The notes beneath the pieces are model-generated. The model was not told the origin of the DNA. It searched no databases and worked only from the letters and a program-made list of their open reading frames with translations. This document shows positions 6,800 through 12,939 of a DNA stretch of 13,683 nt, piece by piece. Location of the stretch: assembly GCA_017411125.1 (NCBI GenBank), contig JAFPNP010000370.1:1-13683 (forward strand). Reading direction: 5' to 3'. Source of the DNA: Kiritimatiellia bacterium. Its GTDB lineage: Bacteria > Verrucomicrobiota > Kiritimatiellia > RFP12 > UBA1067. How positions within the stretch are numbered: position 1 is the stretch's first letter; each line of letters opens with the position of its first letter. The translations under genes were made by a program, and so were the position numbers.

Positions 6800-7822
6800 C
6801 TAGGCCTGCGGCAATGTCAATTGGTGGTTGAAACCCGGCGGGACGTGCGCTTTCGAATGCGCCACGCATACCGCCGCCGCTTTTGGGTGAACGTCCAGCC
6901 ATCGGGCGACGCGCTTCATGGCCAGACGCGCCTGGTCGGCGGGAACGTCGCAGCACGGCTCGTCAAGAAGGAGAAGGCGTGTCGTTCTGACCAAGGCTGC
7001 GTCCAACTGCGATTTGATGGACGCTCCGAGCATTGCCTCGCGCTCCGCAGAAACTACGCCTATGTGGCGCCGCTGGTCTGCCAGCGCGACGCCGGCTTTT
7101 CCGCGCCGCTTGCCGAAGACTGCGATGTCGAAGGCATATGAAAGCGGAGAATCGCCCGTTATGAGGGCGAGAAGCGTCGTCTTGCCGCTTCCGTTCGGCC
7201 CGCGCAGCACCCAGCGCTCTCCTTCGCTCACCGTCCAGCGGAAATCCTTGAACAGCACACGTTTGCCAAAGGACAAGTTTACATTTCGCATTTCGACGAC
7301 GGCTTTCGATTTGCCGGCGCGGTGCGGTACGGGATGGAGGATGACATCGTCCGCCGAAGCGGACTTGGCGCAGGAGAATACGCGTCCTTTCGGCATGGTA
7401 CCTTCCAGCACGAGTTCCGTTCCCGTCTTGCGAATAACGGCGGAAAGGCCTAGCATCCGTTCGCGCCAGGCAGGGTCGAGTCCGCCGAACGGATCGCGGA
7501 CGACAAGACGTTCGGGGCACTTCAGCAGCGCCTTTGCAAGGAGGACGCGGCGCATCTCGCCGTTTGAAAGCGAAGCGAACGGCCTGTGCAGCAGCGGTTT
7601 TACGTCAAGCGAGTCAATGACCGCCGCCTTGCGTGCATTGTAGCGGCGGCGTTCCGCCGCGTGCGCTCCGCCGACTTCGAACGGGTTTATCTCGAATATC
7701 GACTTGAACGACAGAATTCCGTCCACGCGGTCGCCCTCGTCGCCATGGTAGCGCATCGCCGTCCAGCCGCCTTCCACCGCCGCACGTTGTTCTTCGAAGA
7801 TCGAGTAGTCCTCGTCGTCCAT
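6800..7822 (-). CDS. Reduced ModF-like two-domain ABC ATPase
   Basis: This soluble 340-residue ABC protein has no membrane segments. The N-terminal half resembles the later part of an ABC domain: SIFEEQRA, AMRYHGDEGD, a signature-like LSNGE (residues 85-89) and a Walker-B-like RLVVRDPFGGLD (105-115). It has no Walker A. The C-terminal half has a perfect Walker A, GPNGSGKT (208-215), Walker B LLLLDEP (283-289) and switch His322 in VCVAHSKAHVPPGF. Only ~70 residues separate its A and B motifs, and the signature is reduced to LGASI. Two-domain proteins of this type (ModF/PhrA) usually have about 450-500 residues. The start at 7822 has AGGA nine bases upstream. The missing Walker A would have lain where the promoter and tRNA genes now are, so this is either a 5'-truncated gene or a genuinely minimal form. 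Partner and role are unknown. Confidence 0.8.
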   Translation of the reverse strand: MDDEDYSIFEEQRAAVEGGWTAMRYHGDEGDRVDGILSFKSIFEINPFEVGGAHAAERRRYNARKAAVIDSLDVKPLLHRPFASLSNGEMRRVLLAKALLKCPERLVVRDPFGGLDPAWRERMLGLSAVIRKTGTELVLEGTMPKGRVFSCAKSASADDVILHPVPHRAGKSKAVVEMRNVNLSFGKRVLFKDFRWTVSEGERWVLRGPNGSGKTTLLALITGDSPLSYAFDIAVFGKRRGKAGVALADQRRHIGVVSAEREAMLGASIKSQLDAALVRTTRLLLLDEPCCDVPADQARLAMKRVARWLDVHPKAAAVCVAHSKAHVPPGFNHQLTLPQA

Positions 7823-7847
7823 CTTTCTTTTTCCTGCCACGGACGAC

Positions 7848-7856
7848 AGTATATCA
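7848..7856 (-). promoter_or_regulatory. Extended -10 promoter of the ABC gene
   Basis: TGATATACT is read on the minus strand, with the hexamer at 7853-7848. The expected start near 7841 leaves a leader of about 19 nt that includes AGGA (7835-7832) ahead of the ATG at 7822. This supports expression of the shortened ABC protein from 7822. No consensus -35 is visible. Confidence 0.55.
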
Positions 7857-7885
7857 TATTTGCCTCCAAAATGCACAATCGCCCC

Positions 7886-7914
7886 TTGACGGCGAACTGC
7901 GGAAATGCTACACT
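7886..7914 (+). promoter_or_regulatory. Promoter of the tRNA-rpe cluster
   Basis: TTGACG (7886-7891) is followed by a 17-bp spacer and TACACT (7909-7914), with TG one base upstream of the -10. The expected start near 7921 is about seven bases before the mature tRNA-Ser. This is the strongest plus-strand promoter in the window and no other convincing promoter lies before rpe, so it probably drives tRNAs, rpe and the two downstream genes. Confidence 0.75.
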
Positions 7915-7927
7915 ATCTGCGCTTCAC

Positions 7928-8017
7928 GGAGAGGTGGCAGAGCCTGGTTGAATGCACATGACTCGAAATCATGCATACCGCAAGGTATCGGGGGTTCGAA
8001 TCCCTCCCTCTCCGCCA
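7928..8017 (+). tRNA. tRNA-Ser (anticodon CGA)
   Basis: The acceptor stem GGAGAGG (7928-7934) pairs with CCTCTCC (8007-8013), followed by discriminator G and an encoded CCA (8015-8017). The anticodon stem CATGA/TCATG encloses the loop CTCGAAA, with CGA at 7964-7966. A long variable arm, ATACC-GCAA-GGTAT, is the class II mark of tRNA-Ser. The T arm has GGTTCGAAT. It reads UCG codons. Only one base separates it from the next tRNA. Confidence 0.96.
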
Positions 8018-8018
8018 G

Positions 8019-8092
8019 GCGGGCGTAATTCAATGGCAGAATAGGAGCTTCCCAAGCTTCTTACGTGGGTTCGATTCCCATCGCCCGCTCCA
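8019..8092 (+). tRNA. tRNA-Gly (anticodon CCC)
   Basis: The acceptor GCGGGCG (8019-8025) pairs with CGCCCGC (8082-8088), followed by discriminator T and encoded CCA (8090-8092). The anticodon stem GGAGC/GCTTC holds the loop TTCCCAA, which gives anticodon CCC. The T arm is TGGGTTCGATTCCCA. It closely resembles the CCC glycine tRNA of other bacteria and reads GGG codons. Seven T residues follow immediately (8093-8099). Confidence 0.95.
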
Positions 8093-8099
8093 TTTTTTT
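8093..8099 (+). terminator. T7 tract directly after tRNA-Gly
   Basis: Seven T residues follow the CCA of tRNA-Gly without a gap, and the rpe ATG is only 14 bases beyond the tract. The tRNA acceptor/T-arm hairpin plus T-run could act as a weak or partial terminator, or as the RNA-processing site that frees rpe mRNA. No other hairpin precedes it. The terminator label is tentative. Confidence 0.35.
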
Positions 8100-8113
8100 G
8101 TGCCGAGGACGTC

Positions 8114-8770
8114 ATGGACATTCAGATACTTCCGTCACTTCTCGCCGCAGACCACGGAATGCTGGCCGCGGAGATTTCACGCGCCTTCCGGTCTGGCGCG
8201 GACGCGCTTCACATCGACGTGATGGACGCGCATTTCGTGCCTAACCTTTCATACGGCCCCGACGTCGTTTCGCTATGCCGCCGCGTGGAGCCGTCGTTCT
8301 ACCGCCATGTGCATCTGATGATGACGCGCCCCGATCTGTATCTCAAGGTCTTCGCCGACGCGGGGGCGCAGACCATACAGATCCACGTGGAGGCCGACTG
8401 CGACCTGCACGTTGAACTTCCGCGCATCCGCGAACTCGGCGCGCGTCCAGCGATCGTGCTCAATCCGGAAACTCCGATCGAGGCCGTGTTCCCCTATCTC
8501 GCGATGTGCGACGAGGTGCTGGTCATGACCGTCCATCCCGGATATGGAGGGCAGACCTTCGTTACGGACTGCCTTCCCAAGATCGCAGCGCTTCGTGCCC
8601 GCGCCCCGCGCATCGACATAATGGTAGACGGCGGGATAAACGCCTCCACCGCGCTTGACGCCGTCCGCGCCGGCGCGAACCGGCTCGTGGCCGGCAGTTT
8701 CCTTTTCGGGCAGGCGGACATGGCCTCCGCCGTGTCGTCGCTCCGCGCTGTTTGCGCCTCGGCATGTTGA
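8114..8770 (+). CDS. rpe: Ribulose-phosphate 3-epimerase
   Basis: This 218-residue TIM-barrel enzyme interconverts ribulose 5-phosphate and xylulose 5-phosphate in the pentose phosphate pathway. Metal and catalytic residues are all present: H33 and D35 in LHIDVMDAHFVPNLSYGPDV, H67 in HLMM, the phosphate-binding VHPGYGGQTF (residues 140-149), D172 in MVDGGIN, and the final phosphate loop AGSFLF (194-199). Length is normal and the start gives the typical ILPSLLAAD opening. GAGG lies five bases before the ATG. The gene begins 21 nt after tRNA-Gly and its stop overlaps the start of the SNF2 gene by 7 nt. It is probably transcribed from the tRNA promoter, with its 5' end made by tRNA 3' processing. 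Confidence 0.96.
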   Translation: MDIQILPSLLAADHGMLAAEISRAFRSGADALHIDVMDAHFVPNLSYGPDVVSLCRRVEPSFYRHVHLMMTRPDLYLKVFADAGAQTIQIHVEADCDLHVELPRIRELGARPAIVLNPETPIEAVFPYLAMCDEVLVMTVHPGYGGQTFVTDCLPKIAALRARAPRIDIMVDGGINASTALDAVRAGANRLVAGSFLFGQADMASAVSSLRAVCASAC

Positions 8771-11385
8771 TTCTCCATATCGACATGTCCGACGACGGCC
8801 TTGCCGTGTTTCGCGCCGAACGCCCCGAAGGTGCGGACGGCGCACCCGCGCCTGTTTGCGGCGAAGACCTCCTCGCCGCCGTGCGCGAGGTAGTGTGGTT
8901 CAAGGACGCCATCGAACTTCGCGGTGCCCAGGCCGTCCCGTCCGTTCAAAATCTTCTCATGTTTCTTTCCGACGTGCGTTCGCGACGTTTCAAAGAAGGC
9001 GTGTTTCTTGCGGACGATGTTCTTTCCGCGGCGGAAACGTTTCGCGCCGCCGCGCAAACCGTCGCAGACGGCGCATGTCTGCCGGACGTAGTCGAGGAGG
9101 AGGACGGATTCCATGCGCGGTGGATTCCGCTCGATCCGACACGCGGAAGCTTCTTCGCGCACGCTGTGGACGGTCTTGCCCGTTTCGCCGGGCGGACGCC
9201 GCTCGAGACAGGATGGCAGAGGCCCGTCACCGTCCACGACGCCTGGCTGCACGCGCTGCGGAGCGATTCCGGGCGTATCGAATGGCCGCGCACGGAAGAC
9301 GTGAAGGCTTTGGCCGGCGACTTGCACGCATGGCGTTCGCCGTTGTGCGTCTCCGCAGCCGACCGTGCCGCGCTGCGTTTCTCGATGGAACCTCCGGCGA
9401 CGGAGAATGGAGAATGGACGCTTCGCCTTGCGGACGCCCCGCGAACGCGGGCTGGGCTCGTTTCGCTCGGACAAGCCGCATCCATCTTTCCGCCGCTGGC
9501 GGCGCTTGGCGGCACGGAGGTGCGTCTTGACCGCGCGGCGGCGGAATCGTTTCTCCGCACCGGTGCGCAGGCGCTTTCGGCCGCGGGGTATGCTGTCGAC
9601 ATGCCGCCCGGCATCATCGGCGACCACGTGGAGACCGAGGCGGACATTTCGCCGACCGCCAAAAGTGGGGATGCGCAATCTCCCGTGACGGCGAAGTTTA
9701 CGGTTCGCGTGGACGGAAAGAAGGTGACGGAGCAGGAAATAGAGTTTCTTCTCGACCAGAATTCGCCGTTCGTGTTCTTTCGCGATCATTGGATAGAAGT
9801 GGATCGCGCGGTGCTGCGCGAGGCGTTGCGCGCTCTGCGCGACGCGAAAGGCCGGGGGCGCAAGACTACGGTGCGCGACGCGGTGGCGATGGCGTTCGGG
9901 TTCCGCAAGGCCGGCGCCCTGCGCGTAAAGACAGTGCGCGCCAACGGATGGCTGCGAGGGCTGCTCAACGAACTGCGGGGCGAGGACCGCTTCCGCGTGC
10001 TGCCGCCGCCAGAGGGTTTCAACGGCGTGCTGCGAGACTACCAGCTTCGCGGCGCGAGCTGGCTCGATTTCCTTGCGCGGTGGGGGTTCGGCGCGTGTCT
10101 TGCCGACGACATGGGGCTTGGCAAAACAGCCCAGACGATAGCGTTTCTCCTGCGGCTGCGTTCCGCGCACCCCGCCCTCGTCGTCGCGCCCGTTTCGGTC
10201 ACGACCAACTGGACGCGCGAACTGGCGCGTTTCGCTCCGTCGCTCAAAGTCTACCTGCATCAGGGATCTGAACGCATGACTGGCGGGGCGTTTCGGCGCG
10301 TGTGCAGCGAAGCAGACGTCGTCGTGACCGGGTACGCCCTTTTCGCCCGAGATTTCACGCTGTTCGAGGAAGAGACGTTCTCCGCGCTGGTCCTCGACGA
10401 GGCGCAGACGGTGAAGAATCCCGACACGCGCATTTCTCGCGCCGTCCGCGCCCTTGACGTGCCCGTCCGCGTAGCTCTAACCGGCACGCCGCTTGAAAAC
10501 AGCGTCAACGACCTCTGGGCGCTGGAGGATTTTCTCAATCCCGGACTTCTGGGCAACCGCGCGGATTTTGCGGCATCGTTCGCTCCGGCGCGTCTGAGGC
10601 ACGTCCTCGCCCCGTTCATGCTTCGCAGGCTGAAGACAGAGCCCGGCATCGCGGCTGAACTCGGCGACAAGCGCGAGATCCGCGAATGGTGTTCGCTCGA
10701 CACGCGTCAGCGTGCGATGTACGAGACGGCGCTTGCTTCCTTCAAGGCGGATTCAGCCGGCGGTGGTTCGCGGCGCGGCAGAGTGCTGGCGCTTCTCACG
10801 GAACTCAAGGAGATATGCGACTGCGCGGTGCTGGTGGACGGCGGCGGCGAAGTGGACGGCGGGAAGGTGCGCCGTCTAGACGAATTGCTCGATTCGATTT
10901 TCGACGCCGGCGAGAGCTGCCTCGTGTTCACGCAGTACGCGCAGATGGGGCGATTGCTGCGGACGCACCTTTTCGAACGCCATGGCAGGCGATTTCCGTT
11001 CCTGCACGGCGGCCTTTCGCCCGCACAGCGCGAGGCCGAGATCGCCGCGTTCAACGCGGATTCCGAGCCCAACGTGTTCATTCTCTCGCTGAAGGCGGGC
11101 GGTTTCGGATTGAACCTCACGCGGGCGACGCACGTGGTGCATTTCGACCGCTGGTGGAATCCGGCCGTGGAGAACCAGGCCACCGACCGGGCGCACAGGA
11201 TAGGACAGCGGCGCGACGTGTTCGTGCATTTGTTCATCTGCGCCGGCACGCTTGAGGAGCGCGTGGACGAACTGCTGGAGTCCAAGCGCCGTCTGGCAGG
11301 TGAAGTCGTGGGAAGCGGCGAGGAGTTTCTGCTCAAGATGTCCGAAAGGGAGTTCGAAAGGATGGTGTCGCTCGATGGGAAGTAG
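8764..11385 (+). CDS. SNF2-family (Swi2/Snf2) ATPase / helicase-like protein
   Basis: The protein has 873 residues. The N-terminal ~440 residues carry the divergent region typical of bacterial SNF2 proteins (including FLRTGAQALSAAGYAVDMP and IEFLLDQNSPFVFFRDHWIEVD). The two-lobed ATPase follows: motif I DDMGLGKT (448-455, K454), motif II DEAQ (545-548), motif III LTGTPLENSVNDLW, then VFTQYAQMG, HGGLSPAQR, SLKAGGFGLNL, WWNPAVENQ and the arginine finger motif ATDRAHRIGQ (806-815). All ATPase motifs look intact. Such enzymes translocate on double-stranded DNA and remodel bound protein; the bacterial targets are mostly unknown. The ATG at 8764 overlaps the rpe stop by 7 nt with no clear Shine-Dalgarno, so coupled re-initiation is likely. 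A TTG at 8752 is a less likely start. Confidence 0.93.
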   Translation: MLILHIDMSDDGLAVFRAERPEGADGAPAPVCGEDLLAAVREVVWFKDAIELRGAQAVPSVQNLLMFLSDVRSRRFKEGVFLADDVLSAAETFRAAAQTVADGACLPDVVEEEDGFHARWIPLDPTRGSFFAHAVDGLARFAGRTPLETGWQRPVTVHDAWLHALRSDSGRIEWPRTEDVKALAGDLHAWRSPLCVSAADRAALRFSMEPPATENGEWTLRLADAPRTRAGLVSLGQAASIFPPLAALGGTEVRLDRAAAESFLRTGAQALSAAGYAVDMPPGIIGDHVETEADISPTAKSGDAQSPVTAKFTVRVDGKKVTEQEIEFLLDQNSPFVFFRDHWIEVDRAVLREALRALRDAKGRGRKTTVRDAVAMAFGFRKAGALRVKTVRANGWLRGLLNELRGEDRFRVLPPPEGFNGVLRDYQLRGASWLDFLARWGFGACLADDMGLGKTAQTIAFLLRLRSAHPALVVAPVSVTTNWTRELARFAPSLKVYLHQGSERMTGGAFRRVCSEADVVVTGYALFARDFTLFEEETFSALVLDEAQTVKNPDTRISRAVRALDVPVRVALTGTPLENSVNDLWALEDFLNPGLLGNRADFAASFAPARLRHVLAPFMLRRLKTEPGIAAELGDKREIREWCSLDTRQRAMYETALASFKADSAGGGSRRGRVLALLTELKEICDCAVLVDGGGEVDGGKVRRLDELLDSIFDAGESCLVFTQYAQMGRLLRTHLFERHGRRFPFLHGGLSPAQREAEIAAFNADSEPNVFILSLKAGGFGLNLTRATHVVHFDRWWNPAVENQATDRAHRIGQRRDVFVHLFICAGTLEERVDELLESKRRLAGEVVGSGEEFLLKMSEREFERMVSLDGK

Positions 11386-12190
11386 AAACCATCCGCTTCG
11401 CGTGACGAGAAGCGCGCTGGGAATCCGCGCGCAGGACTTGCGCGCCCTTTCGCGCGGCGTCTGGTGGGCGCGCCGGTGGATGGCCTCGCTGGAGACGATG
11501 CGTCTCGGCGCGCGCTTAGGCCGGGCGAGGCAATATGCCGCCGACGGGCAGGTCACGGAACTTGTCGTAGACGGTGCGCGTGTACGCGCAACAGTCGTGG
11601 GGTCGCGTCCCGATCCGTACAGCGTCGCGTTCGAGTTCACGTCCGCCGGAGACGAGACGCGAAAGCGGATAGAAGACGTTCTGCTGGCGAATCCAATGAC
11701 GCTCGGGCGCATTCTCGCCGGAGATCTGCCGATTGAAGTCGGGGAGATTTTCCACGCGGAAGGACTGCCGCTTTTTCCGATGGCCGAACCCCGCGGACGG
11801 ACGGCGGACGGGAAGCCGGTGTGGGACGTGGTCATGCGGTGCAACTGCCCGGACTGGTCGCGTCCGTGCAAGCACATGGCGGCGGTGCTGCTTTTGCTGG
11901 GCGGCGAGGTGGCCCGCCGTCCCGCCGCACTGCTCGCCTTGCGCGGCGTGGACGTGGAACATCTTGTGCAGCCCGATCCGCCTGGTGATGCGCGTTGTCC
12001 TCGACGTGCCGCATTGGCAGAGCGCGTGCCGCACGGCGCGTCCGCTGCAATGCTGGTGCGGCGGCTCGGCCCGGTTCCGTTCTGGCGCGGTACGGAACGC
12101 TGCGTGGAAACGCTCGAGAAGATGCAGGCGCGCGCCCGTAACGTGGCGGAGACCGCAGCGTCCGGCAGGTCAATCGACTTGAGAGGCTGA
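11375..12190 (+). CDS. SWIM zinc-finger protein, SNF2 partner
   Basis: This 271-residue protein has a SWIM zinc finger: C156-x-C158-x6-C165-x-H167 in RCNCPDWSRPCKH. It opens with the usual family pattern, GVWWARRWMASLE (~residues 28-40), then GRARQYAADGQV and a small beta domain (VDGARVRATVVGSRPDPYSV). SWIM proteins of this type are commonly encoded directly after SNF2 ATPases and are thought to bind DNA or the ATPase; their exact task is not known. The ATG at 11375 overlaps the SNF2 stop by 11 nt, with AAAGGA some 13 bases upstream; starts farther upstream in the frame would overlap SNF2 by more than 100 nt and lack the family N-terminus. The last 21 bases overlap the 3' end of convergent trpF. 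Confidence 0.9.
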   Translation: MGSRNHPLRVTRSALGIRAQDLRALSRGVWWARRWMASLETMRLGARLGRARQYAADGQVTELVVDGARVRATVVGSRPDPYSVAFEFTSAGDETRKRIEDVLLANPMTLGRILAGDLPIEVGEIFHAEGLPLFPMAEPRGRTADGKPVWDVVMRCNCPDWSRPCKHMAAVLLLLGGEVARRPAALLALRGVDVEHLVQPDPPGDARCPRRAALAERVPHGASAAMLVRRLGPVPFWRGTERCVETLEKMQARARNVAETAASGRSIDLRG

Positions 12191-12826
12191 ACGCGCCGCT
12201 GCAAGGGCGCGGACAAGCACATCGAGGCGTTCAAGCGATTTCACGCCTGGCGAGATTTCCAGCGAACTGTTTACATCGAGTACGTCGGCGCCGGTTGCCA
12301 GGGCCTCGGCGATGTTTTCCGCGGAAAGCCCGCCGGCGAGAATCGCCTTTTTCTCCGCTTTGCGGACTTCCGCCACGCGCGTCCAGTCGGATCGTTCTCC
12401 CGTGCCTCCAAGGAGGTTGCCCTTCACCCCGTCGATCAGGATGCCGTCTGCCGCCGTCGCGCCGGGGTCGCCGCCGTCGTCCAGAAGCCACGTCTCGCGC
12501 CCCGATGCCTTGACGGCGGCAACGTCTTCCGCCGAAAAACGTCCGTGCAGCTGCACCGCGTCGAAGCCGATTTCTTCCGAGATGCGCAGAATCTCTTCGA
12601 CGGGGCGGAGCGTGAACACGCCGACTATCGAGGGCGGCGATGCGCCTTGGCGCACCGCCGCGACGATCGCAGCCGCCTTTTCGGGCGTGACGCCGCGCGG
12701 GGACGAGGCCGCGAAGATGAAGCCCATGTAGTCCACGCGCGCCGCCGCGGCGCGCGCAAACGCCGCGTCGGAAACGCCGCAGACCTTCAACTTCGCGCTG
12801 TCGGCTTGTTTGCGTTCGCATTGCAT
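12170..12826 (-). CDS. trpF: Phosphoribosylanthranilate isomerase
   Basis: This 218-residue TIM-barrel enzyme converts phosphoribosylanthranilate to the carboxyphenylamino-deoxyribulose phosphate in tryptophan synthesis. The catalytic cysteine is C16 in KVCG and the general acid is D132 in LIDG. Other landmarks are DYMGFIFAASSPRGV (32-46), VGVF, VQLHG (91-95), the phosphate loops GGTGE (140-144) and ILAGGLSAEN (162-171), and NSSLEISPGVKS. The chosen ATG at 12826 gives a 13-residue lead before KVCG. A longer frame to 12883 would cross the -10 element and is rejected. There is no Shine-Dalgarno and the -10 ends nine bases before the ATG, which predicts a leaderless transcript. No other trp gene is nearby. 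Its tail overlaps the SWIM gene by 21 bp in convergent orientation. Confidence 0.95.
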   Translation of the reverse strand: MQCERKQADSAKLKVCGVSDAAFARAAAARVDYMGFIFAASSPRGVTPEKAAAIVAAVRQGASPPSIVGVFTLRPVEEILRISEEIGFDAVQLHGRFSAEDVAAVKASGRETWLLDDGGDPGATAADGILIDGVKGNLLGGTGERSDWTRVAEVRKAEKKAILAGGLSAENIAEALATGADVLDVNSSLEISPGVKSLERLDVLVRALAAARSASQVD

Positions 12827-12835
12827 GACGCGAAG

Positions 12836-12844
12836 ATTATACCA
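12836..12844 (-). promoter_or_regulatory. Extended -10 promoter of trpF, leaderless
   Basis: TGGTATAAT is read on the minus strand, with the hexamer at 12841-12836. The ATG begins at 12826, so a start about seven bases after the hexamer leaves roughly three untranslated bases. There is no convincing -35 at 16-18 bp, although TTGGAG and TTGGAA lie upstream at unsuitable spacing. Confidence 0.65.
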
Positions 12845-12898
12845 CACTTCGCGATTCCAAGCTCCAAGTAGTTTTTGCTCCAAATGCGGCGCGGGACG

Positions 12899-12907
12899 TG
12901 GTATAAT
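12899..12907 (+). promoter_or_regulatory. Extended -10 promoter of fucO
   Basis: TGGTATAAT is seen, with the hexamer at 12902-12907. A start near 12914 gives a leader of about 26 nt that contains GGAG (12928-12931), eight bases before the ATG at 12940. The -35 region is weak. No catabolite or fucose-regulator site was recognised. Confidence 0.65.
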
Positions 12908-12939
12908 TCAACCAACCCAAACAATACGGAGAATCAATA

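Larger units (their letters stand above)
12836..12907. repeat. 10-bp inverted repeat carrying two divergent promoters
   Basis: ATTATACCAC (12836-12845) and GTGGTATAAT (12898-12907) are perfect inverted arms 52 bp apart. Each arm contains the -10 element of the gene that leaves that side, trpF and fucO. The design repeats the hisB/propeller intergenic region, which suggests a shared promoter consensus rather than a specific operator. Confidence 0.6.

Noticed and set aside
8494..10260. 588-codon open frame on the minus strand opposite rpe and SNF2
   Set aside because: It runs across two well-supported genes in antisense and shows no domain pattern or plausible start.
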